In this document: positions 20,260-30,826 of the stretch, in pieces
Numbering within the stretch: the stretch's first letter is position 1
How the letters are laid out: each line of letters opens with the position of its first letter
Source: Dactylorhiza incarnata
Lineage: Eukaryota > Streptophyta > Magnoliopsida > Asparagales > Orchidaceae
Assembly: GCA_033032865.1 (NCBI GenBank)
Contig: JAWHQI010000049.1
Span: forward strand, 1,178,001 to 1,242,000
Direction of reading: 5' to 3'
DNA length: 64,000 nt
Program-made: the position numbers and the translations under genes
Notes under the pieces: model-generated
The model's database searches: none
Told to the model about the DNA's origin: nothing
Seen by the model: only the letters and a program-made list of their open reading frames with translations

Positions 20260-23200
20260 CTGTTCAAAAGCATTGTCGCACTCCTTACTCCATTCGAACT
20301 TAGATCCCCCCTAAGTGTTTTGAAAAATGGAGCGCTTTTATCCCCCGACTTGGAAATGAATCGGCTCAATCCTGCAAGCCTCCCCCCAAGTTGTTGCACC
20401 TCTTTCGGGTTACGGGGAGGGTTCATATCCAGGATGGCTTTTATTTTATCGGGATTTGGTGCGAGGCCATCGGGAGTGAGAAGATGTCCCAGAAATTTTC
20501 CTTTGTTGGCCCCAAACACACATTTCAAAGGATTCAGTTTTAATTTAAACCTCCGCAGAGTAGCGAACGTCTCTATGAGGTCTTTCAGATGGATTGAAAA
20601 AGTTTTACTTTTTAGAAGAAGATCATCTACATATACTTCAAGATTTCTCCCTTTCTGTTTTTTGAACACTGTGTCCATCATCCTCTGATATGTCGCCCCC
20701 GCATTTTTGAGCCCGAAGGGCATGACAAGATAACAATAACATCCATCATTGGTAATGAAGGATGTATGCGGGATATCAGGTTTGTGCATCTTAATCTGGT
20801 GATAACCAGAAAACGCATCTAGGAAGCTCATGAAATTATATCCTACCGCGGAATCAACTAAAACATCTATCCGAGGCAAGGGATAACAATCTTTGGGGCA
20901 CGCTTTATTGAGCTTCGTGAAGTCCACGCACATGCGCCACTTCCCACCAGATTTTGGAACCATTACAATGTTTGACATCCACGTTGGATATTGAATTTCA
21001 GAAACAAAACCCGCTTTCAGGAGCTTGGAAACCTCCTCTCTGATGGGCAATGCCAGCTTTGTTGCCACCTCCCTCTTCTTTTGCTGGATCGGCTTGAATT
21101 CAGGAGAGACGTTGAGGTGATGGCACGCTACATCTGGATCTACCCCAGGCATGTCCTCTGCTGACCAGGCGAAGATGTCCAAGTTCTCCAACAGACAGGA
21201 GGTTAGTTGAGCTTTTTCCTCCTCCGACAGCTCGGCGTTGATGATAAGCCTTTTCTCTTCCCCCTCAGCAATGGGGATCTCTTGGGTCTCCTGGGCAGGT
21301 TCCAGGAAAACTCCTTTCCGCTCTGTGCTTTCTTTGATTTCCTCAGGGAATTTGGACACCTTGTGGATGTCATTTTGAGCCTCGCAAAGTGGTGCCTCGG
21401 TGATCATATTAACTGTCTTCACATAACATTCACGTGCAACCCTTGGATCGCTTCGGATCCGATATTGACGTCCCTCAGCGGCGAATTTCAAGGCCAAATG
21501 AAAAGTAGATACTACAGCTCTGTAAGCGTTCAGAATTGGCCTTCCGAAAATTGCACAGTAGCTGCTTGGGGCTTCCACCACCACGAAGTTTATCAGCTTC
21601 GTTATACCCCCCAGCGATACCAAAAGCTTTACGCACCCCTCTACTTCTTTCTTCTCTCCCGAGAAGCCATAGAGGGGCCCTTCTGTGGAGAGCAAAGACT
21701 TCCCAGTCTTAAGGGCTTCAAACGTTTCGCGGAAGATGAGATTAACTGAGCTGCCGGTATCAACCAGGATTTTATGCACGGTGTAGTTTTCAATAACCGC
21801 CTTTATCACCACTGCATCATCAAAAGGATTTGCATTTGGGGACAGATCTTCCTGGCCAAAGGTAACGACCGCCCTTTCTGGAGTAGAAGTGGAGGCGACT
21901 GCCACTTCCTGCTTCATAACTCTCCCGATGCTAGACTTTCGAGAAGATTCTACTCCTGCCCCACCATGAATGCAATAGACGTTGCCAAGAGGGCCAACGT
22001 CATTCACCTCTATACATTCGGTTGTGGGATGTATATCCCCATAGCAACCTGCTTCTTCCACATCTGCACACTCCCATGTCACTCCGACCACTTCCTTCTT
22101 CTTCTCAGCTCGCGGTTCAACTGGAGTTTCTTGCCGAATCAACCCCCGAAGCTTTCCCTCTTTCAGGAGTTTTTCTATCAACCACCGGAGGGCCCGGCAA
22201 TCCTCAGTCTGATGCCCCTCTTCTTTATGATATTCACAATAAAGGTTCGGGTTCCGATTGCGAACTTCTGATTTCAAAGGAGGGGGCCTTTTAAAGTCAG
22301 GCCTCTTCTGAAGAATCTGCACGACCTCATTCATGGTTACGTTGAGAGGGGTGAATGAATCCTGTGATTCATCATATCGGATGGACGGGATAGGTGGAGA
22401 TGGTTGTGCGATGTATTGTGGCAGATACACGGGCATTATTTGCGGAACTCCCATGGGTTGAGTGGGTGCGATGGCCAACGGCGGTTTCTGATCTTGAAAC
22501 CGTTGATGGCCGAGAAATGGTTGTTTAGGCTTAAGATTTCTCCCCCTCTGAGCCCGGGGTTTGAAATCAGGCCGAGATGGATGATTATAACGTTGCTGAT
22601 GAGTTGATGCGGGATTGAACTGATCATTGTCGCTGAGCAATTTGGCAACATAACCAGGATTAGTCTTTTCCCCCCTGATGAATTTATTAGCCAGACTAAT
22701 CATCTCCTGGTATGTTTTTGGCTCCCTGATTTGAGCCTCAAATTTCAACGGCCCCTCTCTAAGGCCATGCATCAGAGCGACCCTATATAATTCTGGGTCG
22801 ACGTTTTGCACCTCCATTATTTCCCTTTGGAAACGATCGACGAAACGGGCCCATGTTTCGTTTTCTTGCTGTCGTATCTCGAATAGGGCTGCCGGACCAT
22901 TCTTCCTCTTCTTAGAGGTAGAGAATCGAAGCAGAAATTCTCTACGCAATTCCGCAAAGCATCTGATAGATCGAGGATGCAATCCGTAAAACCATTCTCT
23001 GGCCTGCCCATCAAAGGACGTCACCAGGAGCTTGCACTTTGTTGCATCAGTGATGGTCCTCAGAGCAACAGCCGATTCAAATGCCTGGAGGTGTATTGCT
23101 GGATCGGACTCCCCACTATATGCTGACATGCGTGGTTCTCGAAAGTTGTTTGGGGCCGGCTCTCCTCGGATTTCGTCGGTGAAGGGAGAACTCTCCTCGG

Positions 23201-23699
23201 CATCCTCGTACAGAGGGAAAGCAGGGTTATAAGGGACCTCTGCCGCGGTCACTTGCGGACAGGCCGCCTGATAGGAGCGGACAGGTGCTCCGGCCGGGCA
23301 GGACTGGTAGGCGGCGACCTCAGGCGGATAGGAAAAGCGAGCGGCCTGAGAAGCCGCCCCTTGAAAGTCAAGGACCCGAGCCGGCATACATCGCGCGGCC
23401 TCTTGGTAGAAGTTCGGTCGGTCCGCAGAACCTTCTGGTGGCGGTTGGGAGTGAGCGACCTGCGCAAATGGGTATGGAGGTGGAGGAGGTAGAACAGGGG
23501 TCATGGCCGGGTTAACCGCGGCCTGTTGGGGGGCTAACCGCTGGGTTAGTAGAGCTAGAGCCTGACTGATTGCATCCAGACGCTGATCAGTTGCTTTCTG
23601 AGCCTGGTCGGCTTCTCTCTTAGTTCGCTCCAGAGCCTCCCACAGGGAGTCATCGCTATGATCGGACTGGTCTCTTGGAGGGAACTGGCGGTCTGACAT
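20256..23699 (-). CDS. gag-pol: Gag, protease and reverse transcriptase of element A
   Basis: The first ATG (MSDRQFPPRD) is at 23699, 51 bases inside the 5' LTR edge; an open stretch reaching into the LTR has no ATG and is not used. Residues 20-60 look like a coiled coil, 60-170 are proline-rich, 180-345 are the Gag core (EWFYGL, FVDRFQREI). A variant zinc knuckle CEYHKEEGHQTEDC is at 488-501, the protease DTGSS at 647-651, and reverse transcriptase runs from about 880 to the end with YVDD at 1023-1026. Gag and protease are in one frame. The frame is lost just after RT by a one-base deletion, so the copy cannot make a complete Pol. Confidence 0.92.
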   Translation of the reverse strand: MSDRQFPPRDQSDHSDDSLWEALERTKREADQAQKATDQRLDAISQALALLTQRLAPQQAAVNPAMTPVLPPPPPYPFAQVAHSQPPPEGSADRPNFYQEAARCMPARVLDFQGAASQAARFSYPPEVAAYQSCPAGAPVRSYQAACPQVTAAEVPYNPAFPLYEDAEESSPFTDEIRGEPAPNNFREPRMSAYSGESDPAIHLQAFESAVALRTITDATKCKLLVTSFDGQAREWFYGLHPRSIRCFAELRREFLLRFSTSKKRKNGPAALFEIRQQENETWARFVDRFQREIMEVQNVDPELYRVALMHGLREGPLKFEAQIREPKTYQEMISLANKFIRGEKTNPGYVAKLLSDNDQFNPASTHQQRYNHPSRPDFKPRAQRGRNLKPKQPFLGHQRFQDQKPPLAIAPTQPMGVPQIMPVYLPQYIAQPSPPIPSIRYDESQDSFTPLNVTMNEVVQILQKRPDFKRPPPLKSEVRNRNPNLYCEYHKEEGHQTEDCRALRWLIEKLLKEGKLRGLIRQETPVEPRAEKKKEVVGVTWECADVEEAGCYGDIHPTTECIEVNDVGPLGNVYCIHGGAGVESSRKSSIGRVMKQEVAVASTSTPERAVVTFGQEDLSPNANPFDDAVVIKAVIENYTVHKILVDTGSSVNLIFRETFEALKTGKSLLSTEGPLYGFSGEKKEVEGCVKLLVSLGGITKLINFVVVEAPSSYCAIFGRPILNAYRAVVSTFHLALKFAAEGRQYRIRSDPRVARECYVKTVNMITEAPLCEAQNDIHKVSKFPEEIKESTERKGVFLEPAQETQEIPIAEGEEKRLIINAELSEEEKAQLTSCLLENLDIFAWSAEDMPGVDPDVACHHLNVSPEFKPIQQKKREVATKLALPIREEVSKLLKAGFVSEIQYPTWMSNIVMVPKSGGKWRMCVDFTKLNKACPKDCYPLPRIDVLVDSAVGYNFMSFLDAFSGYHQIKMHKPDIPHTSFITNDGCYCYLVMPFGLKNAGATYQRMMDTVFKKQKGRNLEVYVDDLLLKSKTFSIHLKDLIETFATLRRFKLKLNPLKCVFGANKGKFLGHLLTPDGLAPNPDKIKAILDMNPPRNPKEVQQLGGRLAGLSRFISKSGDKSAPFFKTLRGDLSSNGVRSATMLLNS

Positions 23700-23731
23700 T
23701 CTGAACCAAAGATTTCGCTGATAGTCCGCGA

Positions 23732-23750
23732 TCTGAAGGTCGCGTGTTTC
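23732..23750 (-). other. Primer binding site region of A
   Basis: Plus strand reads tctgaaggtcgcgtgtttc directly before the 5' LTR. B has tctgaaggtcgcgtgttc at the same place, while the LTRs themselves differ, so it is probably the primer site. It does not look like the CCA end of a tRNA. Confidence 0.55.
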
Positions 23751-24585
23751 TGTTCGATTCAAAAGTGCGCTTACGAAGAAAATTGAAGGCTGCGGACTAT
23801 CGGTTACTATTTAGTTAGAGAATTCAGACCGCTAGCAGCGGTCGAGGCCAGACTTAGCCCAGCGCGGCAAATGCCACTCCTGCGACGGGCTTTCCTTTGA
23901 TTGAAAAGTAGCGGTTACAAATGCGAGAAAGCAGAAGCCGGCCGGTCAACAGTTCGCGAGACCAGAAACTCGAGGCCGGAGCTCAGACAAGCGAGCTCTT
24001 GGATTCGAGCCTGTGTGTCTTGTGAACAGTGTCGCCCCCTATTTATAGGCTTGGGGGCCTGCCCGAATGGGCAGGGATAAAATAACCTCCTGCCCGGGTA
24101 CAGGAGAAACGGGCAGGCGGTGACGGGATGCACAAAGAAGAAAAAGAAAGAGGTCGCGCGACCTGTCGGCCTGCCTTCCCGACCTGTCTTGCTTGCGGCT
24201 GAGGACACCGGGACCAAGTCAATAATGCAGACCGCGCGGTTTGGAGATTGAGGCCGCGGTCTGCCTTCTGGTCATGACTTAGCCGATCTTCACGAGGTAA
24301 CTTGGGTAGCCTTCGATCTGGAGCCCCGGCCTGTTCTTCGGGGCTGGAACTTCGAGTTTCTATGGGACAACCCGCGCGGTCTTCTAGCTGAGACTGCGGA
24401 TGATTTTCTTGCCTTGGCTCTTTGACGATCTTATCCCTTTGGGGGCGATCCGGAAATGACACCAGGCCGCCCGGCCTGGCCCTTCTTGAACTGAGAACCG
24501 CCGATCCCGGGACCCAGCGGCTTAACCCAGGAGTCCGCGCGGTCTGGTAATGGTCCAACCCAAGAAGCGGTTTTCCGGGCAAACA
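23751..24585 (-). repeat. 5' LTR of A
   Basis: 835 bp, paired with 10646-11480. The minus-strand TATA box is the complement of TATTTATAG at 24040-24048. Confidence 0.92.
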
Positions 24586-24590
24586 TCCAC

Positions 24591-24634
24591 ATGCTCTTAT
24601 GTGCGACCCTGCAGGCTCATATCGCGTTGGCAGT
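24591..24634 (-). repeat. 3' LTR of D, piece 2
   Basis: Matches 52365-52408 of the intact D LTR. Lies between the A and B insertions and ends with GCAGT, the left target duplication of B. Confidence 0.9.
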
Positions 24635-25116
24635 TGTTGGTGCCAAAAATGGTACCTCCAAAATTCACACTAAAAAAGGGATGGGAGAAAACTGCAAAGT
24701 GCAGGTTACTAAGACAAGATGCTGGAACAAAGGAAAACGATCACGAAAAGGCGATCACGAAAAAGTGAGACCGCTTACACAGGTTGTAAGCTGGAGCCTC
24801 GGAGCCAAAAGTCCTTTTTCTGGTACCCCTACCCCTCTATTTATAGACGAGGGGGCTGCCCAAACGGGCAGAACTGAAAACCACGGGCTGCCCGGGATAC
24901 AGGAGAGCCAGGGCAGGGAGAAGAGGTGTAAATAACAAAAATAAGAAAAACGATCAGACCGCCCGATCTTGCGGTCTCACACTATCTTGACCGCTGAGTA
25001 CTTAGAGAATCCCGGTTGAGAAGGCATCTGCCGATCTGGGCGATCACCTAATTAGAGACCGCTGAGACCGGGAAAAAAGAACAAGGAGAGGAGGTCGCGG
25101 GCTTTCTGGGCAAACA
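24635..25116 (-). repeat. 3' LTR of B
   Basis: Plus strand TGTTGGTGCC to GGGCAAACA. The minus-strand TATA box is the complement of TATTTATAG at 24838-24846. Its last nine plus-strand bases match those of A. Contains gaccgc and gcggtc words upstream of the TATA box. Confidence 0.92.
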
Positions 25117-25127
25117 TAATCCCCGCA
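25117..25127 (-). other. Polypurine tract of B
   Basis: Minus strand gcggggatta directly before the 3' LTR, the same as in A. Confidence 0.8.
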
Positions 25128-25207
25128 CATTTTTAAGTTGCGCCTGGAACTTCGAAAATGTAAACTCTGACCGCGGAGACCGCGACCGTTATTAATGCGG
25201 CTTGATC

Positions 25208-25215
25208 TATAAATA
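25208..25215 (+). promoter_or_regulatory. TATA box of antisense gene 1 in B
   Basis: TATAAATA, 98 bases upstream of the ATG at 25306, outside the LTR. Confidence 0.7.
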
Positions 25216-25305
25216 TCGGCTGATATCTTAACATTCCAAGATATTGCGAAATTCCAATCCTCGAGCGGTCACTGAAGAGTAGGTAGGCGCGATCTCTTGC
25301 AAAAG

Positions 25306-27475
25306 ATGACTATGCTCGATCTCTTAAAAGCTCTTCCATCAAAAGCGAACTCTCCTGGGAAAAAAGAGAGTGTTAGCTCAAAGAAAGGGAAGAAGGCACC
25401 AAAGATTTTGACGAAAGTGAGCGCTTCAAAGGAGACCGCCCGTTCTACGAAAAAATCTGATCTTCCTGAGAGTTCAATTGCGCCGGTCTCTGTTATTCCT
25501 GAATCATCTAATGTTTCTTCAGATCCCGTATGGAAATTTTCTGACTTTTCCATTTCCTCTGATTGTCAGAAATCCTTGGAAGTGCTAGATCAAACAATTT
25601 CCAAGCCATATGAGACCGCCTCTACCGAAACCATTTTGGCCGGTCTGCGCCAGAAACAGGCCGAGGCAGAATCTTTAAGGCAACAGATTGCTGATCGCGT
25701 GGAAGCTGCTGAGAGTAAGAAGAGAAAAAATTCAAGTCCATCTAGTCTGACTTATAAGAGAAGTAAGAAAAATGAGGAAGAAAAAGACGTGATCGCCTCG
25801 GAGGCGACCACACTTCCTGAATCTTCCGATCTGGAGAACATCACGGGTACTTCAAAGGTGAGTGCTAAGGGCGATCCCTTCTTCCCTCCTGCGATCTCAG
25901 TTTTGTCAAGAGAGGATGATTCCGAATTAATCGCCTATCTTGATGAGGCTTCTTCTAACAATTCGTCTTTTTCATCGCTGCAGGTGTTGGATCCCCTTGA
26001 AGCTTCTGCTCTTAGAAATGCTGCTATTGAGAAGGAGATCACTGTTAGGGAGAAGGAGATCGCTGAGGCAGCGATCAAGGCGATGGAAGAGGATGGGAAG
26101 AGGAAAGAAAAAGAAGAGAAGAGAGAAAAAGAGGAGAAAGAACAGAAAGAGAGAGAAGAGATGAAGAAGAAAAAGATTGATGAGAAGAAGAGGAAGGATA
26201 AGGAGAGGGAGAAAAGAGGAAAAAAGGAGAAAGAAGAGGAAGAAAAGAAGAGAGAAGCGGCTAAGACCGCCGAGGAGGAAAGGGAGAAAGAGGCGCTCAG
26301 GGCTGCCGAGGAGAAGGCAGCTCTAATCGCTGAGGAGAGGAGGAAGGAAGCGGTCAGGATTGCTGGAGAAAAGACGGCCCTGATCGCTGAAGAGAGGTAA
26401 AAGGATGCGGTCTTGCAGACCGCGGAGAATAAAAATACTGAGGGGGAGATCGCGGAGAGGCCACAGATTGCTAAGGAGAAAGCCGTACTTTCTAGCGGTC
26501 TCCTAAATGATTCTTTTCAGGAAGATCACTTGAACAAGGCGGCAACAGACCGTACGACGGCGGTCTCAATTTTGCGATCTGGTAAGGGTAAGACGATTCC
26601 CCAGTTAGTTGAGCTCCTTCCTTTGTCTATGGTTTCTCCTGAAAGAAAACGTGAGACCGTCTTTATTGAGACCGACGATATTTTCTTGAGTAATGAAGAA
26701 CTAAAAAGAAGAAGAAAAGAGGGAGAAAAGTCGCAGAAAAAAGATTTGGAAAGAATGGATCTGGAGCGTTTAAGGGGATCGGATCGCCTTTCACTGACCG
26801 CAGATCCCGCGGTCACTAAAGAGATAAGAAGAGCTTTACGTGACTGCGGTCTCAACTTCTTTCCAAGTACTCTTTCTGTTTATTTAAAGAGTTTATCTGA
26901 TTGCGTGCTTATGATTGAAAAACCCATCTCTTGTGACCGCAGATAAAGAAAATGTTGAGATCGAGGAAGGAGAACTTCCACGGCACATCGAAATTTCCCC
27001 TCAGCTAACCAACATCCTTAACCCAATGTTCGAGGATGTTCGCTCAATGCTGATGAGGGAGCGAACTCAGAACGATCAGATCCGTGATCTTGAAGAGAAG
27101 TTGCGCACCAACGAGAAGAGGATTCGAGAAGAATGCGATCTGAGGGTTGCAGAGATCGCGCGAGCCCTTAAAAAAGCTGAAAAGGATGCTGAGTTCTACA
27201 AGGGGAAAGCCGCGGCGCTATCTGCGGAGAATGAGAGACTGAGGGGCGGCCATGCAAAGATGCTGATGAGACCGGGTACCTCCAGCGATCATCCGTCGGA
27301 GAGGCCGCAGCCCAAAATTGTGCTGATCCCCATGGAGCAGGTGGATAAGGAGATGTCGAAAATTCACCGATCTGCAATGCTAGCCAACAATAGCTTGGTG
27401 TCGGTTATGGCTGCAGTGAACGACATGCAAGATGTCGCAGCTCATGTAGGGAGAAACAGGCCCTCTAGGAGATGA
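25306..27475 (+). pseudogene. Antisense gene 1 of element B, coiled-coil protein, one in-frame stop
   Basis: The first ATG is at 25306 (MTMLDLLKALPSK), matching the N-terminus of the A gene. Exon 1 runs in one frame to about 26866, broken only by TAA at 26398 inside a repeated EERRKEA-type segment. A likely intron 26867-26942 (GTACTC...CCGCAG, 76 bp) joins it to exon 2, 26943-27475, at the same phase as in A; the acceptor matches A but this donor is weak. Residues about 240-370 are an extreme Lys/Glu coiled coil, and exon 2 has another coiled coil and a conserved end (MEQVDKEMSKIHRSAM). Without the stop it would be about 697 residues. Function unknown. Confidence 0.65.
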
Positions 27476-27763
27476 ACATCTAATTTGAGACCGAGCGGTC
27501 TCTAGATTTAATCTATATTTTGTAAAATTTTACTATTATTGTTTCACATATCTGTGGCTGTTGGATCTTAATGCTTTGTTCGACCTCAATTTGTAAGATT
27601 TCGATCTCTTTATGCCTGGGTTACCTGTGTTGCTGCTGTCTTATTGATTGAGATCGCCAATCATAGTACGTTTTTTCATAACTTTGCACAGGTCGAGTGG
27701 TCTGAACATTTTTTCCTGGGCGATCTGCAAGAGGTAATGATTACGAAATGACCCTTCGTCTTC
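27476..27763 (+). other. Spacer between antisense genes 1 and 2 of B
   Basis: No open frame. Begins with the palindrome gagaccgagcggtctc (27487), which is repeated after gene 2 at 29589. The same word after both genes may be part of a shared 3' end. Confidence 0.55.
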
Positions 27764-27771
27764 TATAAATA
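27764..27771 (+). promoter_or_regulatory. TATA box of antisense gene 2 in B
   Basis: TATAAATA, 79 bases upstream of the ATG at 27843. Confidence 0.7.
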
Positions 27772-27842
27772 GCTATCTTCATAACCTTCGTTTTATGCTT
27801 TCTTGAATCCGCTATAAGCATCGATCTCAGCGATCACTAAAA

Positions 27843-29559
27843 ATGGTGTCCGCTCGTGCTTCTTCTGCTACCATCTTTCTGAATGCCGATCACAAACAAG
27901 GACGCTTATCAAAAGATGAATACATTGAGTTTATAAAGAAATATATGATCCAAACTCAGGTGGTTGTGAGACCGCCAACTGATCAAGAAAGATTGAACTT
28001 TGTAGAGGAGAAAAAGTTTATCGTTCCCATCGATCACTTTGACAACGGGCTGAGGATTCCCCTCCCTTGGGAATGGCTAGAGATCCTGGATTACTACGGC
28101 TTCGTGCTTGCTCAGTTGGCTCCGAACTCCATCGGTCTAGTTAATGTCTTCATTAATTGCTTGAGATCGGAAAGGGTGAAATTCACAATGAATTTGTTCC
28201 GCGCAACCTTTACTGCGAAGATTTTGAAAGAAGGCAGAAAGAAAGAAGAATTTAAAGGACTGATGTACTTTTCAGCAGATGGAATAAAAATTCTGAATCT
28301 TCCCAACAAGATTTCTTTCTGGACAGAGAGATTCCTTGTCTTTGAAGGTGACCTTGGCGGTCTCAAGAACTCGCCTTCTCCGCGACCTGACAGTATTTTT
28401 AAGAAGATAAAAGTGGTCTCAGAAGAGGAGCTAAAAATCCTGGCTTTCTTGGCGGGCAAGAGGATCGATCTTGTTCATTATCTAGCGATCTGGCCTGAGA
28501 TCGCCGAGATCGTCCCCGCAGAAAGTAATTTTATCTTGCGGCCTCGAACAATTTCCTTTCATGTCTTTTGAATGTTTGAATTTTTCCTAACTCTTTTTTT
28601 TCTTTTAGCGACCTTCGCGGTCCCTGCACAAGATCCTATCTCCCCAGCAGCAGAAGTTCTTACTCAGAGGGAGAGGAGGCTGAAGCGTGAGGCCGACGTG
28701 TTCGGCGTTACTTCTGAGACCGCCGAGAGAGTTTTTCCCCTGGTGGGTTTTAAAAGAAAAATGAAGGACATCAAAGGAAAACCTCTCCTCAAATGGGCGG
28801 CCAAAGGAAAGTTTGTGAAGGTGTCCACTGATTTGCCCTTGTGGAGTGGGAAGGTGACCCGTCACGCATATGCGGTCACTTCGGCTTTGTACGGGAGAAA
28901 GAATACAAATGAAATATTAAATATTGAGACCGATGCGCTTCCCGACCTCTGTGCCCAAGTGACCGCTAGAAGTACAATCTTAAATCACCATATGGGGCGG
29001 TCTCTTCGCAGCGCTTTGGATGAAATAACTGCCTTGCAAGAAGAAAGAAGAGTGAGAATTTTACATATTTTATGAACGCGTTACCTATGATCGTGCGGTC
29101 TAACATATATCTCTTTTGCAGCAATCTGAAAAAGCAGCTTACGACCCTGAGAATCCAGCTTTCCAGAGGGCTTTGATGCACCATATAAAAGAGACCGCCA
29201 ACCAGGTGCTGGATGAGGTTCGTAACCGCGGTGGTTTTACTGAAGAGTATAAGGACATCACATTTGCCGATCTCTTCCCTGACGCGGCACAAAGAATTGA
29301 AGAACAATCTGTGACTGTTGAAGAGACCGCGGATGCTGCTGAAGAGTCTGCTGATGCTGCTGATGAGACCGCAGGTCAAGAGGAAGATGTCGTGATCGAG
29401 GACGAAGAGAGTGGAAGCCGCTATACCCTTGGTCTGGATTCCAGTTCGAGCTCGAGCTCTGGATCTAGAATTCCAGGGAATAGTTTAGAAGAACCTTCTG
29501 CAGAAACTGATTCTTCCTTTTCAAGCGAGCGGTCTTCTAAGAGATCAAAGAGAGAGTGA
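27843..29559 (+). CDS. Antisense gene 2 of element B (putative gypsy-type transposon family), three exons, intact
   Basis: ATG at 27843. Exons 27843-28524, 28609-29051 and 29122-29559, with introns of 84 and 70 bp (GTAATT...TTTTAG and GTGAGA...TTGCAG). The joined frame is 520 residues with no stop. Residues about 60-120 carry VPIDHFDNGLRIPLPWEWLE and LAPNSIGLVNVFINCLRSER, the Transposase_28 type signature. Exon 2 begins with a segment containing VPAQDP and VLTQRERR that aligns with A (VPANKP, VLTQREKR). Exon 3 has GGFTEEYKDITFADLFPDA, matching GGLSEGFGGTTFSDLFPAL in A, then acidic repeats, a serine run and a basic tail SKRSKRE that could be a nuclear signal. Intron phases 1 and 0 equal those in A. 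It reads opposite to gag-pol. Function unknown; an intact frame beside a broken pol suggests selection or recent activity. Confidence 0.8.
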
Positions 29560-30657
29560 ATTGTAATAACTTCTCTTTTTCCTTTTCGGAGACCGAGCGG
29601 TCTCGTTGTAATTGATATTTCAGAATATATATAAAAATTTGATATCTGTTGGATTTTGCCTAAGTGAATGAGTTTGTTTTTGATGCATATATTTATTTGT
29701 TTTTATGAATTTAAAATCGGCATTCGATCTCAATGCCTTGAGTTTATCACACAATTTTATATCAATCATTAAATAACTTCAAGTAGCGATCTCTTGGAAA
29801 AAACACCAAAGACTTTGAAAGAGAAACTGATTCTGCATGAACAAAAACTACTCTGCGATCTCGAGATAACTAGATCACTGAAAGAGATTCAGCAACTTAA
29901 CTGTGATCCGAAAATAACCAACTTATTCACAACAATCACGCGGTCTCATATTTCATAGATCGCAATATAAGGAAACTACAAGAAGATGATTTGAACACAT
30001 TAGACTCTGGGTGATCGGCGCTTAAATGTCTTTCAGGAAATCCGTCTGACGATCCCTTGATAGTCAAGGTTATCACTTGAAAAAGGAAATTACTCTTCAT
30101 GAATTTCTAGTTCAGCGATCACATTGTATTCAGACCGCCCTTTTGAAGAAAAAATCCAACTTTCATTTGATGAGAAACAGAGCATCATGATTTTTTCATG
30201 TAACTTTGAATAACAGGGAATATCGGAATCTCGATCTTACTGAGACCGGGCCGAGCTCTGTCTAGTCGGCATAAGAGCTTTCTGAATAGCGACCTCAATT
30301 ATCCTGAAAAAGTCATGTCCGGCGACCATAAATGACTCAAATCACTTCTTTGGAGAAAGTTGGAAAGAAAAACATGCGGTCTCACAAATTGCTGACCGCC
30401 CGATCCCAGTACAAAGGGATGAATAAGATTTTATATTTTGAAGTAAGAAGATATGAAAATGGGATCTCTAATAATGATCCAAAAGGAATGTGTGGCCATG
30501 CCGCGGAGGCTATACCGGCATTGCCTCTCTCTTTAAGCAAAGGATTACTGAGTTTACTGCAACCATGCCAATCTAAGGTTCAGGCGACGGTCACGGATGT
30601 TTCTGACCGACCCTTACTTAACCACGCTTCAATGAGTACTCGAGAGTTACAAACCAA
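29560..30657. other. Non-coding region downstream of antisense gene 2 in B
   Basis: AT-rich, with scattered gagaccgc and gcgatctc words and one diverged copy of the stem-core element at 30487-30540 (gccatgccgcggaggctata). No supported gene; the frame at 30332-30718 crosses these elements and is judged to be chance. Corresponds to 15939-17430 in A. Confidence 0.55.
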
Positions 30658-30727
30658 AATGATCGGTAGGGCAGGTGTGGTCATGCCGCGGAGGCTATAC
30701 CGACATTGCTTTCCCTGAAAGATCATT
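30658..30727. other. Stem-core element in B
   Basis: Core GGGCAGGTG...CATTGCTTTCC, as in A, but with a longer middle (gccgcggaggctatacc). Flanked by AATGATC (30658) and GATCATT (30721), an inverted repeat unlike those in A. Confidence 0.65.
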
Positions 30728-30826
30728 AAGATTGTAACAATGTCCTTTTCAATGCATGACAGAGCTGAGCCAGCCACCTAGACCTCCTTGAAACGCTGAG
30801 GTGTGCCAGATGTCAGCAATGACCCG
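30728..30826. other. Conserved non-coding block of B, left half
   Basis: Contains gagctgagccagccacctag, similar to A near 17753. Interrupted by element C after ACCCG and resumes at 38992. Confidence 0.6.

Larger units (their letters stand above)
10646..24585 (-). mobile_element. Gypsy element A, Tat lineage, with antisense genes
   Basis: Target duplication TCCAC at 10641-10645 and 24586-24590; the uninterrupted sequence is in the other D LTR near 52360. The two LTRs are both exactly 835 bp and differ at about 12 positions by eye (1.4%). Sense strand is minus: 5' LTR on the right, Gag-protease-RT, RNase H-integrase, then a long 3' region carrying two genes on the opposite strand, as in Tat-lineage elements such as Grande. 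Confidence 0.94.

Noticed and set aside
23249..23515. Overlapping frames opposite the Gag of A
   Set aside because: They are shadows of the proline-rich Gag N-terminal region, with no motif of their own.
25940..26164. Arginine/leucine-rich frame overlapping antisense gene 1 of B
   Set aside because: It is the shadow of the lysine/glutamate coiled coil in another frame.
30332..30718. 128-codon plus-strand frame in B
   Set aside because: It spans the stem-core elements and has no counterpart in A.
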